In this document: positions 12,174 to 24,054 of the stretch, piece by piece
Position numbering within the stretch: position 1 is the stretch's first letter
How the letters are laid out: each line of letters opens with the position of its first letter
Source of the DNA: Blepharisma japonicum
Lineage: Eukaryota > Ciliophora > Heterotrichea > Heterotrichida > Blepharismidae
Direction of reading: 5' to 3'
NCBI GenBank assembly: GCA_949751835.1
Contig: CATKHK010000105.1
Coordinates: 1 to 64,000 of the forward strand
Length of the DNA: 64,000 nucleotides
Position numbers and translations under genes: made by a program
Notes under the pieces: generated by a model
Database searches by the model: none
Seen by the model: only the letters and a program-made list of their open reading frames with translations
What the model was told of the DNA's origin: nothing

Positions 12174-13631
12174 TTATTCAGAGAGTCTTTCAAGTGAATC
12201 ACTATAATGTGCACTCAGCAGCGGCAGCGTATTTGTTGGCTTTTTTGACTGTAAAAGTTTCCCTGTTTTGCTTGCAAAAGAAGTCGAATTCATAAAATCT
12301 GGAGTTATATTGACAGGCCTTTCGGTAGCTACAGGGTCACTTTTTATATTAAATTTCGTCAAAGTGGTTAAGTCGACTTTTAAAGGACTAATTGATTTAA
12401 ATCCTACAGTCATACTTAGCTGGCTTCCAAGGGCATTTTTTACTGTAGATTTTGCGTTCGGCAAAATCATAGGTAAAGATCATGACGCTGCTAAAGACCT
12501 AGCTGTTTTTTTCCTTGTTTTCAAATCTCTTGCCTTTTTAAGCTGCTTCATTTTATTTGACTTAAATTTAGTTCTTCTTAATTCATCTCTATATGATCCT
12601 ATTTTTTCAGCAATGCGACTTGCTTGGTTTTGATTTTTTTTAATATCATGAAAATGCAGTTTTATTTCTTTTTCCAGCCTGGATAAATCTTTTTGTTTTT
12701 TAATTTTCAGCTGGTTGATTGCTTCTGAATTTTTCATTAATAAATGCTCCATTTCTCTTTTCTGGACAACCAGCAATTTTTTCCGTTTTTTATCTTGTTC
12801 AGTTATTATAAGATTTTCCACTCTGTTTATTTCAGCAATCTCAAATGATTTTAGCTCATTTCTAATTACTTGGGCTTCGCCGTATCTTTCATTTACTGCG
12901 ACTATTTGTTCTCTATATTGTAATTCTTTCATAAGCATTTTTGGTTTGAATTTTAAAACATCAAGGCTTTCAAAGATTTCTTGGTTTAACTGCTCCATTT
13001 CTTTTTCATGCTTATTTTTCATTTCTTGTACTCTTTTTTCACATTCTTCTTCGCATTCTTGAAATTTTGCATCTCATTGCTCTTCAAATTCTTCTTTACG
13101 CTCCAGACCAATTTGCTGGTAAATGCCCATTTCTTTAATATGAGTTCTTTGTCGGAGACTTCTTTGATATTTAATAATATCAGTTTCTATGATTCTAATG
13201 GTTTTCATTAGCTCTTTGAAAAAGTTGTACTCATGGATTTCACATAGCTCGTTGGCACAGTTTTGCATTCGCTCTTTTATGATAGAAAACATCAAAATTT
13301 GTTCATCTTCATTAATGAAGCCGTCTTCATCTTGATCTAATAAGTCTATCATATCTTCTCACGTTTTTACCTGCAATAAATCATATAAATTTTTGCTTTG
13401 CTTCTCTAAGAGAACTTGAAGGGCTGCATCATTAAGGACCCCTTCTTTTTTGTAATCTGCTAATTGCAAAGCTTCTCATATTTCTCGACATTTTACGTGA
13501 GCATTAAGTAGGGGCTTAGCTTCCATAAGTATTCTGGCTCTTTTAGTAGCACTTATTGATGATGAGAAATTCGTATATGAAGAAGTTAGCTTTTTTCTTA
13601 TTGCATCATCAATCTCTGATAATCGATTCAT
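12174..13631 (-). CDS. EF-hand coiled-coil protein, 485 aa
   Basis: Continuous from ATG (complement 13629-13631) to TAA (12174-12176) with TGA as Trp. A canonical EF-hand loop, DQDEDGFINEDE, lies near residue 100, preceded by an EF-like helical region. A long charged coiled coil follows at about residues 125-375 (EKEMEQLNQEIFESL, KKRKKLLVVQKREMEHLL). The C-terminal 100 residues are Ser/Pro/Thr-rich. The architecture suits a calcium-responsive cytoskeletal or basal-body protein, but I cannot name an orthologue. The 3' end abuts the convergent neighbour. Confidence 0.65.
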
Positions 13632-13842
13632 TTATAAAATATAAAAAACGGCAATACCATAGTATCGATTAAGGTCATTAGTAATTGTAAATATCTTTAT
13701 TTTTGTTAGAAGACTAAAAATCATTTAATTTATTTTTAAAAAAATTAAATCAGCTCAAATTAAAGAGAAACCACATTAATTTTTCAATGCAATAGTCTAT
13801 AATCTAATCCGTTGTTAAAACGAAATTAATAAAAATTTAAAA

Positions 13843-14865
13843 ATGATCGATGTGCAGCTTGAAGACCCCATCAGTCCTCCTCACTCGCCTATAAATCCCC
13901 CACAAAATATCCCATCTCTATTTTCAACCCCCGATTTCCCAAAAGTGTCGTTATCTTCAAATCCAGGCCATCATCGATCATTTAGCCGTGAAAGTGCACT
14001 TATAAAAGAAACAATTGACCAGCTCTGCCGAGACAATAAAATTCTTCATCAAAAAATTTGCGATCTTGAAAAATCCAAAGACACCTTAGAAATCGATCAT
14101 CAAAAAGAAATCAGCCAAATTGAAAAAAATTCCAAAGTAAAAATTGAGAGTTTAGAAGCACTTTTAAAAGAAAAAGAAGCCCAATCTGAAGAATATTATA
14201 AACAAATGAAAATTTATGAAAAAGAAACCATCAAATTGAGGGAAGAAATTTCTATGCTAAAGGACCGAACTTTGAATTTAAGTTCAAAAAAATTTAACAA
14301 GGTCCAGATGTATGATCATAAAATGAAAAAACAGTTCGAAAATTTGATAAAAATAACCGATGAAAACGCAGAAATCCAAAGCGGGATTGAAGCAGAGCTG
14401 CTGACGTTAGACCATGATGAATCTTTAATGAGGAGTACTTTGATATATGAAGATACACCTAATATATCTGCAATTCAAGAAGAAGGAATAATACAGTCTT
14501 TAGGCCAAACCTGCTCTGATACCGCATTAATGCCAATTTCTCTTAATATAGGAACAAGAAGAAATATAAATAACACACGAGCGTCAGTTTCTACATTTGG
14601 AAGCATTCAAGACGATATAGATATATACAGCTTAATTTTGCCAGGAAACACCATTCAGCAAGATGAGCTTTCACTTATTAAGCGCCTTCGGAAAAAAGAA
14701 GATGAAATAGTTCAGCATAAAGATTTTATCAGGCAGCTTAAATCTTCTTTAGAGGCTATATTAGCTGAGCACTCAAAATCTAAAAAAGAAAACGAAATAA
14801 ATAAACAAGAAATAAAAGAACTTAGAGAGAAATTAGGACTCACAATCCCAAGGATATTGCAATAA
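13843..14865 (+). CDS. coiled-coil protein, 340 aa, unknown function
   Basis: A single exon without TGA. The N-terminal 45 residues are Pro/Ser-rich (SPPHSPINPPQNIPSLF). A Lys/Glu-rich coiled coil spans about residues 50-150, and a second short coiled coil lies at residues 275-330 (KRLRKKEDEIVQHKDFIRQL). The middle is acidic and Thr/Ser-rich. No enzyme motif, signal peptide or TM helix is visible. It is probably a structural or scaffold protein. Only 20 nt separate its stop from the convergent USP gene. Confidence 0.6.
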   Translation: MIDVQLEDPISPPHSPINPPQNIPSLFSTPDFPKVSLSSNPGHHRSFSRESALIKETIDQLCRDNKILHQKICDLEKSKDTLEIDHQKEISQIEKNSKVKIESLEALLKEKEAQSEEYYKQMKIYEKETIKLREEISMLKDRTLNLSSKKFNKVQMYDHKMKKQFENLIKITDENAEIQSGIEAELLTLDHDESLMRSTLIYEDTPNISAIQEEGIIQSLGQTCSDTALMPISLNIGTRRNINNTRASVSTFGSIQDDIDIYSLILPGNTIQQDELSLIKRLRKKEDEIVQHKDFIRQLKSSLEAILAEHSKSKKENEINKQEIKELREKLGLTIPRILQ

Positions 14866-14885
14866 TATTAAATTTATTCTAAATA

Positions 14886-17756
14886 TTATCTTTTCTGATA
14901 AAATAGCACATATGCAGATGATTTTATAAGGGTGCTTTCGACAGGCTCTGATATAGGGGATACATGAGAGTCATCAAATTCGTACCATCGGCCATTTTCG
15001 TGGTTTTTAGCATATGCAGTATAGTGGCCTCCATCCAAAGAACCATAATGATTTGAAATTGCATAAAGATCATATATTGAGGCTCCTCCAGTTATTGAAA
15101 ATCTCCCCATATCAAGACCTTCTATTGGGAATTCTACTAGCTTATCATTTTTTGAGTTATAAGAATATTGAGAATGCTTAAATCTCTTCAGGTGAATTAT
15201 CAAGATATTTGGCAGCTTGTAAATGTCCATTTTTTTAAGGCCTCTTTTATGGTCTTTACAATTGGAGCAATAAGTAGTGTTGTCTTGATCAAGCCTTTCT
15301 GGCTGTGAAAATTGGTTGAGACAATCATAAAGAGTAATGCGGGTTGATTTTGGCTTGATATTGTCTTGGCAGGATACATGAGTTTCGATTGAGCTTAGGG
15401 TTATTAACGAAAATCGAATATTTTTAGAAAATGTAACCTCAACCTTGAGTATTTTTTCGTTAGATTTTTCAAAATAATCAATTATAGGCTCTTCTGTATA
15501 GGGTAAAGGGCAATTATTGCACTTTACCTGCAAACAATAAGGACATTGCTTATTTTGGCCGGAATAATTTTTCTTTTGATTTGGGTTTATCAATTTCAAT
15601 GAATAAATATCAGAATCTCTTCCACTTACCAATGAAGGCATCAACTGATTAAACTTTTCACGTAAATTCGGGTAAAGCTCAATATTCCCTATATTTGCCA
15701 CAAACTCAAAAATCGCATAGTGGATAGTCTCTATAGTTGAATTTTTGTTGAGCACAATAAACCTTTGAAATCCTGCTGGAGAGCTAGATGAAGTAAAATA
15801 CCCACTAGATTCTTTAATAAAGCTAATTTGTATTACACAGTCATCATTTGATATATCAGGAGTCTGATATGCATACGGCTTGGAGTTTTTTGACACTCGT
15901 TCGTCATCATCAATAAATCTTTCAATTGCATATCCATGTGATACTTCTGCAAGAACTATACAATTAGGATCGATTGATAATAATCTGGAAACTTCTTGCT
16001 TAACTTCTTTGAAATAAGCATTTTCTTTGACTTGAATTCTGATTTTAATTGCAGATTGGGAGTTATAAGGGATGAAAACTAGATCTAGAGAAGTTTGCTG
16101 ATTAGATGGGATTGGAAGGGTTAGCATGAGGAATGGATCAAAAGCAAGTGATTTTCTTCTGCAGTCAGGGCATTCTACTTCTGAACGATATTGGCCATAC
16201 ATATGATCAACAATAATGCTTTGGTTTCTTGAAATGTGGGTAGACCAGAATAAGTGTGCAATTTCTGATTCTTGGAGTCCAGCTGTTTTAAGCTCACTTA
16301 TATAAGGCTTTTCTTGTACCCGATTTAGATCTTCATGAATCCCATCTAATAGAAATGATACCATTTCTTGAGAATCATGCTGATTGAAACCTGAAAACTG
16401 GGTCGCAAACCTACTAAAAGCTCTCTTAAAATTTCATGGTGATACAGAGCTGCTGTTCCCATACCACATTTCTTTAACTAGCGCTGCATATTCTTGGACT
16501 AAATCTCCTCCAGTCCCCATAGGATTTGACCTATTAATATCATTCAGATATTTATCAGATAATAAATGCTCAGTCAAAACATATGTATTAGAAACACACT
16601 GAAGCCCTGAATTCATAAAGCACGTATTTCCTAAATTCTGCAGTCCTGCAATTCCAAGCTTACTATAACTAGTTCTCTCCATAGCTCTTTTTTCAGTCTG
16701 ATTATAGCTATAAGCACTGCTAGAATAAGCACCACTAGAATAAGCACTGCTAGAATAAGCACTGCTAGAATAAGGATTTGAGTTATAAGAATAATAAGAG
16801 TTATTGCTTTGACTTTGGTTTTGGCTTTGATAAGAATACTGATTATTACTGATAGTTCCATTACACCAGTGGAATTTTGAGTCTTGCTTCATACATTTTT
16901 CATCGCAATATAAATATTTTTTGCATTTGCATTCTATTCATGCTGAAATTTCTGCTCTGCAGCTTTCGCATCTTTTAGCTGATGTTTCTTTGGCAAATGT
17001 CCATTCAAGGCCGAATTTTCTGACTTCTATCACTATAATGTCCTCGTCAGCAATTTCTGACTCTTCGATGACTTCATTTGTTTCAAGAGATTTTCCTGGA
17101 AATTTGATAGGTAGATTATCTGTTTTGGAGAGCTCTTTGAGATCTGTGAGGGAAACGGTAGGATCAAGCTTCCAGACTTTCATATCATCGTCGTCTATAA
17201 GTGAATTAATTTTTTGTCTCATGATTCTTCGAAATTTCGACCTAAAGTCTCTGATTCATGCTTTTCTGGAAATATATATAGTTACTGGGTTATCAGTTTC
17301 TCATTTCTTAGCTCTTCAAACTATAGTTTTAATAGGCTTATACTTAACTTCTATTTGAGTTTCCATGCCTGACATTTCTATGCTTTTTCTGGAGATTTCT
17401 GATCCGTCTTTACAACCGTATTTCTCAGCAAAATATTTTCATGCCTTTCTAGGTATAATTTCATAGTCAATCGCTAAAGCTAGAGTTTGTTTTACTATAA
17501 TTTCATCTGGTTCCTTTCATATGTCATTACTATTCTCAATTAAATCAGAATTATCAATTTCCCCAAGACTTTGGACATCTAAATCTTCCTGTAAAAAGCC
17601 TGCAAGCTTTTTTCACTTTTTAAGCCAAATATTGTCAATGATAAATCATTCTGTATTCGCAAAAGGCATTCCTCTATATCTTTGAACACCATCATCTTCA
17701 CCGTTTAATCATTTCATGACTTCCAATGCTTTGTCAGTGTCAAAATGGCTACTCAT
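14886..17756 (-). CDS. ubiquitin-specific protease with DUSP, Ubl and MYND domains, 956 aa
   Basis: Deubiquitinase of the USP/UBP family (cysteine protease cutting after ubiquitin Gly76). Read with TGA as Trp, the order is as follows. A DUSP domain (about 30-120; EWFIIDNIWLKKWKK, then RKAWKYFAEKYG). A ubiquitin-like region of the USP4/15 type (about 145-255). A MYND-like zinc finger (CESC...CKCKKYLYCDEKC...HWC, about 258-300). A Ser/Tyr-rich repeat. The catalytic domain follows with Cys379 in LGNTCFMNSG, a zinc-ribbon pair (CPDC and CSNC), and a His box with His911 in LDGGHYTAYAK. All catalytic elements are present. A MYND finger between the Ubl and catalytic parts is not the animal USP4/15 arrangement, though USP19 carries a MYND. 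The start is the first ATG before an upstream stop. Confidence 0.88.
16716..16775 (-). repeat. 4 x 15-bp tandem repeat inside the USP gene
   Basis: The unit ACTGCTAGAATAAGC (plus strand) is repeated four times with two substitutions. It encodes YSSSA-type pentapeptides in the linker before the catalytic domain. Confidence 0.85.
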
Positions 17757-18502
17757 TGAAATCTATAATAATAAATATGACATTAAGTGCAAGCGAACTA
17801 ATGATAGGGTATCTGAAACCAATCCTTCAAGATTTGGCAATCCAATAGAAAAAATTAGCTTTGAGCATTCACACTATTTTCATAGGTTTATATATGAATA
17901 ATCAAGTTTGAATTGAGATGGAAATATTTATGATAATCACATTTTGAGTCTGGAATCAAGATTTCTAGTTATATTCCTTCTTTATTATACGTGAAAAAAA
18001 ATGCCAAGAATAGTAAAATCTCTGAGTTTCTAATTATATTTGTTTTCAATAGATCACACTTATCCCTCTTTTACTTAGCAACTGTTAGTTTTTTGCTTCA
18101 AAATCTTGATTAAGCTTTTTATTGCTCTTCTGTATTGAGAATGAATTTAGCTCAAATTGATATAACTGACTTTAGCTTAAGCTTTTAAACTTATTTATAA
18201 TTTCTACTGTATTTATATTTATATAAATTATCTAAAAATTCCAAATATATATACAATAAACGCCTAAATTTTGCCTAAGTACCATTCACTTTCCCCTAAC
18301 TCTTTCATATTTCTTTTATGCTTTTATAAAAGAGGGAATAAGAGATTAATTCTTTTTTTTCGCATTAACTTACCTTTTTCTATATAAAAATGCAAATTGT
18401 CTCTCTATACTTTATCACCAATAATAGTACACTTATTGCTTATTTCCCAATTCTCTCCTCCATTCCTCATAAATTACTTCTGATTTAATTATACCATAAT
18501 AA
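17757..18502. other. divergent intergenic region
   Basis: AT-rich spacer between the USP and aconitase starts, presumably holding both promoters. Positions 17795-17901 read like protein in one frame (core ETNPSRFGNPIEKISFEHS) but have no clear start or family. They may be a gene remnant. Confidence 0.4.
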
Positions 18503-21178
18503 ATGTTGCGAAGGATTTCTTCTCTGACGAAAAACCCTTTTAAGCATACTCTCCAAGACCTTAACCTTCCTACACGTTTTCAATACTTCTCCTTAACCTC
18601 TTTACAAGATCCTCGCCTTCTCGAGCTCCCGTACTGTATCCGTATTCTTTTAGAATCTTCTGTTCGCAATTGTGATGAATTTTCAATTAAAGGGTCAGAC
18701 GTAGAGAATATTCTAGATTGAACCAATAAAAGCAAACAAGACGTGGAAATTCCTTTTAAGCCTGCCCGCGTCGTTTTACAAGATTTCACAGGAGTCCCAG
18801 CTGTTGTAGATCTCGCAGCTATGAGAGATGCGACTGTAAAATTAGGAAAAGAGCCAGGGCTGATTAACCCACTATGTCCTGTCGATTTGGTGATTGACCA
18901 CTCTGTACAAGTAGATGCGAGTAGATCGGCAGAAGCCTTGAGAATAAATGAAGAAATGGAGTTCAGGAGGAATCGGGATAGGTTTGAGTTCTTGAAATGG
19001 GGACAAAATGCTTTTAAAAACCTGCAGATTGTACCGCCGGGCTCTGGAATTGTGCATCAAGTCAATTTGGAGTATTTGGCAAGAGGAGTTTTTAATGATG
19101 ATGGAATTTTGTATCCAGATTCATTGGTAGGAACTGATAGCCATACTACCATGATAAATGGATTAGGAATTGTAGGATGGGGAGTTGGAGGTATTGAAGC
19201 TGAAGCTGTCATGCTAGGGCAGCCAATATCAATGGTTTTGCCTCAAGTTATAGGATTCAAACTGACTGGGAAATTACCTGAAGAAGCCACATCAACTGAT
19301 TTAGTTCTTACAATTACACAAATGTTAAGGAAAAAAGGAGTTGTCGGGAAATTTGTAGAGTTCTTTGGAGATGGCTGCAGAAAGCTAAGCTTAGCTGACA
19401 AAGCCACAGTAGCTAATATGGCTCCTGAGTATGGAGCTACCATGGGATTTTTCCCTGCAGATGACCAAACTTTGAAATACCTAGAACAAACTGGCAGAGA
19501 TCCAGAAAAAATAAAATACATCAGTGCATATTTAAAAGCACAAGGACTTTTTAGAGACTATACCGGAATTGATCCAAAATATTCAGATATCATGGAATTA
19601 GACCTCTCTGAAGTCCAACCTTGCATTGCAGGCCCAAAGAGGCCTCAAGACAAAGTTCCACTCTCCCTTGCCAAACAAAACTTCAAATCCTGCCTAACCA
19701 GTCCTGTCAGTTTTAAAGGTTTCGGCTTGAAATCTGCCTCAAACCCTCAAAATTTTACCTATAAAGGCCACGAATATTCCATAAATAACGGCTCAGTCGT
19801 TATAGCAGCCATTACATCTTGCACAAATACCTCGAACCCTGATGTTATGCTGGCAGCTGGAGTTCTCGCTAAAAATGCAGTCGAAAAAGGCTTAAAAGTA
19901 AAACCTTATATAAAAACCAGTCTTTCTCCAGGCTCAGGCGTAGTCAGTAAATACCTTGAAGCTGCAGGAGTCCAGCCTTATTTAAATGAGCTAGGATTTT
20001 ACCATGCAGGATACGGGTGTATGACTTGTATTGGCAACAGTGGGGATTTAGATGAAGAAGTAATCGATGCTATCACAAAAGGCGATTTAGTAGCTGCAGC
20101 TGTCTTATCAGGAAACAGAAATTTTGAAGGCAGGGTCAATCCTTTTACTCGGGCTAATTATTTAGCATCTCCTCCACTAGTAGTCGCATATGCACTAGCT
20201 GGAAGAATGGATATTGATTTTGAAAAAGAGCCATTAGGCACTGTAAATGGGACTGATGTATTTTTAAGAGACGTCTGGCCAAGCCGAAAAGATATGCAGG
20301 CTTTGACAAATACTGTGATAAAGCCACAAATGTTTAAAGAAATATATGGGAAAATCGCACAGGGCACTGAAAAATGGAACGAGCTACAAGCCCCAACAGG
20401 CGAAATGTATAATTGGACTGATAATACTTATATTCATAATCCTCCTTATTTCCAAAACTTAGCCCGAGAGCTGCCTATAATCCCTGATATATCTGATGCT
20501 TATTGTTTATTAAAATTAGGAGACTCTATTACTACTGACCACATTTCGCCTGCCGGAAATATTGGTAAAACATCTCCTGCCGCTAGATTTTTACAAGAAA
20601 AAGGGGTATCACAGCCTGATTTTAACACTTATGGGGCTAGAAGAGGAAATGATGAAATAATGAAACGAGGCACTTTTGCCAATATCAGGCTTATTAATCA
20701 GCTTGTCGAAAAACCTGGCCCAAGCACAGTTCATTTTCCATCAGGACAAGAAATGTCAGTTTTTGATGTCAGTGAAGAATACAGAAAAAATAATGAAAAT
20801 TTGGTAATTTTAGCTGGAAAAGAATACGGCAGCGGGTCTTCAAGGGACTGGGCTGCTAAAGGGACACTTTTGTTAGGAATTAGAGCTGTAATTGCAGAAA
20901 GCTATGAAAGGATACATAGGTCGAATTTGGTAGGGATGGGAGTTTTGCCTTTACAATATAAAGAAGGAGAAAATGCTGAGTCGCTTGGTTTGTCAGGAAA
21001 GGAAAAATTCACAATTAATTTAAAGGGAGGAGATATTAAGGTAAAGGAAGAATTGACTGTGAAAACTGATAAAGGGACTGAGTTTAATGTAATTGCGAGG
21101 ATTGATACAGATGTAGAAGTGGAGTATTTCAAGAATGGAGGAATTTTGCCATATGTGTTAAGAAAACTGTGTGCCTAA
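18503..21178 (+). CDS. aconitate hydratase, IRP1/ACO1 type, 891 aa
   Basis: Converts citrate to isocitrate with a [4Fe-4S] cluster. The sequence follows the IRP1/bacterial AcnA type rather than mitochondrial ACO2. Cluster ligands are Cys440 ([10 protein letters not shown]), Cys506 and Cys509 ([11 protein letters not shown]). Other active-site motifs include [11 protein letters not shown] and [12 protein letters not shown]. The swivel domain is complete, and total length matches IRP1 (about 889). One TGA (18719-18721) is Trp. The N-terminus [10 protein letters not shown] precedes the point where IRP1 proteins begin. It is basic and Ser-rich without acidic residues, like a mitochondrial presequence. 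The single enzyme could therefore serve the TCA cycle (inference). No intron. Confidence 0.93.
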
Positions 21179-21217
21179 TTAATAATAATCTTTTAAATTT
21201 TTTAAGTAAAAATGACT

Positions 21218-21248
<31 letters not shown>

Positions 21249-21587
21249 ATAGCGCCTAAAGCTACCGCCTTAGACCACTCGGCCAAACAGTCAGTTCAGT
21301 CTTGTCACGTTTAGAAAAGCTTTTTAACGCTTTAAGCATTTATTTTATAATCTTCATTGGCTTTACTCCTCATTATCTTTAATATCTGCCTAATCCTCTT
21401 CTTCCTCTGCTATCTTTTCTTATAAACATATACTGAATTTATAATTTTTCTTTCAATCTTCTCCTCTTCCTCTATTTCTCCTCAATTATATCATTATTTC
21501 CATCAGAGCCAGTTTACAAAATTTTCTATTTCGCCTCTTTTCGCTTTAGTTTTCTATCTTCCATTTTGATAATATTTAAGCCACAGA
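21179..21587. other. spacer with tRNA and S18 promoter region
   Basis: Apart from the tRNA-Leu, the segment 21360-21560 is pyrimidine-rich on the plus strand (repeated CTTCCTC and TCTCCTC runs) just before the S18 start. This may be promoter composition. No second RNA gene is visible. Confidence 0.4.
21214..21292 (-). tRNA. tRNA-Leu(UAG)
   Basis: Read on the minus strand, the 79 nt fold as a class II tRNA. The 7-bp acceptor is GACTGTT/AGCAGTC. The D arm is GCC...GGC with GAGTGGTCTAA. The anticodon stem GTAGC/GCTAT holds the loop TTTAGGC (anticodon TAG, reading CUA and, by wobble, other CUN). There is a short variable arm, and the T arm is GTGGG-TTCAAAT-CCCAC. No intron and no encoded CCA. 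It lies in the spacer between aconitase and S18. Confidence 0.95.
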
Positions 21588-22055
21588 ATGTCAAGCTTAG
21601 TTGTGACTCAAGAAAGTGAGTTTAACTTCATCTTGCGTATTCTCAACACAAACATCGACGGGCGTCGCAAAGTAATGTATGCTTTAACCGCAATCAAAGG
21701 AATTGGGCGTCGCTTCTCCAATTTGATCCTCAAAAGAGCTGGAGTTGACCTTACTAAAAGAGCTGGACAATTAACAGAAGAAGAAATTGAAAAAATCGTC
21801 ACAATTATTAACAAGCCTACAGAATACAATATCCCGACTTGGTTTTTAAATAGAAGAAGAGATATTGTTGTTGGAACTGACTCACAAATTGTTGCTAACT
21901 TTTTGGACGCCAAGATGAGAGAAGATCTTGAAAGAATGAAGAAAATGATGCTGCACAGAGGTCTAAGACATTGGTGGGGAGTCAAATGTAGAGGCCAAAA
22001 GACAAAGACCACTGGAAGAAGAGGAAAAACTGTTGGTGTCGCCAAGAAGAAGTAA
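21588..22055 (+). CDS. RPS18: 40S ribosomal protein S18 (uS13), 155 aa
   Basis: A small-subunit head protein that contacts the A- and P-site tRNA region and the intersubunit bridge. Seen: the eukaryotic start ([20 protein letters not shown]), the helix-hairpin-helix [15 protein letters not shown], and the basic tail ([12 protein letters not shown], then [16 protein letters not shown]). Full length for the family (about 152). It is a single exon, and Trp is encoded by TGG throughout, as might be expected in a highly expressed gene. It ends 42 nt from the convergent kinase gene. Confidence 0.98.
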   Translation: MSSLVVTQESEFNFILRILNTNIDGRRKVMYALTAIKGIGRRFSNLILKRAGVDLTKRAGQLTEEEIEKIVTIINKPTEYNIPTWFLNRRRDIVVGTDSQIVANFLDAKMREDLERMKKMMLHRGLRHWWGVKCRGQKTKTTGRRGKTVGVAKKK

Positions 22056-22097
22056 AAATAACTTCGATTTCTTTAAGATAGAAGCAATAATTTATAA

Positions 22098-23777
22098 TTA
22101 TAAAAATGCAAAATTTCCAAGATTGGTGTGACGAGTGGATTGGGCATATTTTGAAGGCTCAAAAGGGGCTTGGAGGGCCCGGTTTGAGCTTACACGAGCT
22201 ATTTCGGCCCTTGGAGTGGAAACTGCTTGGATCCGAGAGAGACCGTCAAGAATTCAAGGGTCAGCTAGAGCTTCTTCAGGCGTCATCCTGGTGCTTGCAT
22301 TTCAATCTAAGCATTTTTCTATGAAAATTTGGAAATTAAGCTCGGTGCCTTTTAGAATTTCACTTAAAGCTTTGGTTCCTGGATATCGTATTTTCCCTCG
22401 AGAATTTGCTTGTAAAATAGGATTCCCAGAAGCATGGAAAAATACCTTCTGTCTTGTAGCTTTTTGCAAAATTTGATATGGAGGTAATCCTTTTAATTCC
22501 ATCATACATTGCAGCTGATCATTCTCATTTTCCCCTGGAAAAAGTGGATACCCTGTATAAAGCTCCACTAAAATACAGCCTAAGCTCCACATATCAATAG
22601 CAGGACTATAAGGAATCCCTAATATTATTTCAGGCGCCCTATAAAACCTGCTTTGTATATATGTATATAATTTTTGGTCCTCAAAACAAGCTGAGCCAAA
22701 ATCAATGACTTTTATGCTTGACCTATTGCTTTGTTTAAGTAGCACGTTTTCTGGCTTTAAATCACAATGGATTATATTGAGCCTTTTTGAAAGCTTTAAA
22801 CACTGCAGCATTTGGAAAGCAAATTTTCTGATTAATGGAACAGAAAGACCATGAAAATGGTTACTTTTCATGAAATCGTATAGGTTTGTGCTTAAAAGCT
22901 CAAAGACTATGCATAAGTGTTTTCGAAAAATAAAGCTCTCTAGCATGTGAACGACGTTGTACTTATTTTGAGGGTCGTTTTGCTTTAGGGTTTTTAAAAC
23001 TTTTACCTCTATAAAACCCTGCTGATGGAATCTTTTTTTGTTTTTAATTACTTTAAGCGCTGCGTATTGTTTATCTTTATGATCAAATACTTTGAAAACT
23101 TGCCCAAAAGATCCTTTTCCTATTTTTTGGACGATTTCATAGCGGTAATGCATATGGTCACCAATTTTTGCTTTGTAATCTCCTTTTTCATCATCGTATG
23201 AATAATTAGCTTCATTAAACTTCAGTTTGTTAGCAATACTGCCAATAAAATAAACTTCTTCATATGCTAAGATTTCACCTTGCTCATACTCAGTCAAGCT
23301 ATTTTTTAAATTTTTAAGTACCGCACCCGCCGAAAGTGGAGGTTTGAAATTTTCAAAATTCTGGTCAATGTTTTCTTTAGAAATGCTTGAAGCAATTTCA
23401 GAAGCTTTTGTTGGAAGCCTTGGGGATTGGTTAAAGGATTTAGGTGCTAATAAGGCCGAATTCACGATATTATTAGATTTTAATGTGCTAGTTGCATTTA
23501 ATGAAATATTTTCGCTTGCTATGTTTTTAGATGATGAGCGAGCTCTTGATGTCGTTAATAAGGCGTTGATACTGTTAAACTCGCTTTGGAAGTTTTCAAG
23601 TGCGAGGATAGGAACATTTGGTTTATTTTTGATTGGTTTTTGGATAGGCTTATTAGATGTTTCTAGTGGTCTTCTTGGTGTAGAATGAGCTGAATGTTTT
23701 TTAGTTAATCCAGAACTTTTATATTCTTTCTTTTCGAGACTTAAATTAAGTCTCAAATTTGGCTTGTACTTGCTCAT
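22098..23777 (-). CDS. DYRK-family dual-specificity protein kinase, 559 aa
   Basis: A kinase that autophosphorylates on its activation-loop tyrosine and then acts on Ser/Thr. The N-terminal 190 residues are Ser/Asn-rich and disordered. A DYRK-homology box precedes the kinase domain (DDEKGDYKAKIGDHMHYRYE). Catalytic motifs seen are IGKGSFGQV, ALKVI, HCDLKPENVLL, DFGSACF, and the YxY activation loop YTYIQSRFYRAPEIILG. Two TGA codons are Trp near the end (CLDWNASTRMTPEEAL and ADPWIL), which extends the frame 68 codons beyond the first TGA. The domain order is closest to DYRK2/3/4. The upstream in-frame TTG at 23819 is not used, because the first ATG is at 23777. Confidence 0.92.
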
Positions 23778-24054
23778 ATTTAAATATTCATAATGAATTT
23801 GGTTAGAATTTAATATCAATGTGCCATTTCAACAAAAGATTTGAAAGATATATAATGCTATTATAAATATTATATCTATTTAACAGTTTTTTCTGTTAAT
23901 TAAAAACTATCTCTTATGCATTTTGTGTATATTTTGTTAAAAAATATACTAATTATTAAAACATTTTGAGGTTTAATTTATATTTTCAGCATTTATTAAG
24001 AAGAAATAAAGATTACTAATAAATTTGATTTATTTTACATAAAAATTACATCTC

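Noticed and set aside
17716-17901. 61-codon plus-strand ORF overlapping the USP start
   Set aside because: Its 5' half is antisense to the USP coding region. The 3' half looks somewhat protein-like but has no own start or family, so it is only mentioned in the spacer entry.
23778-23819. N-terminal extension of the DYRK kinase from a TTG
   Set aside because: There is no ATG in that stretch. The first ATG at 23777 is used instead.
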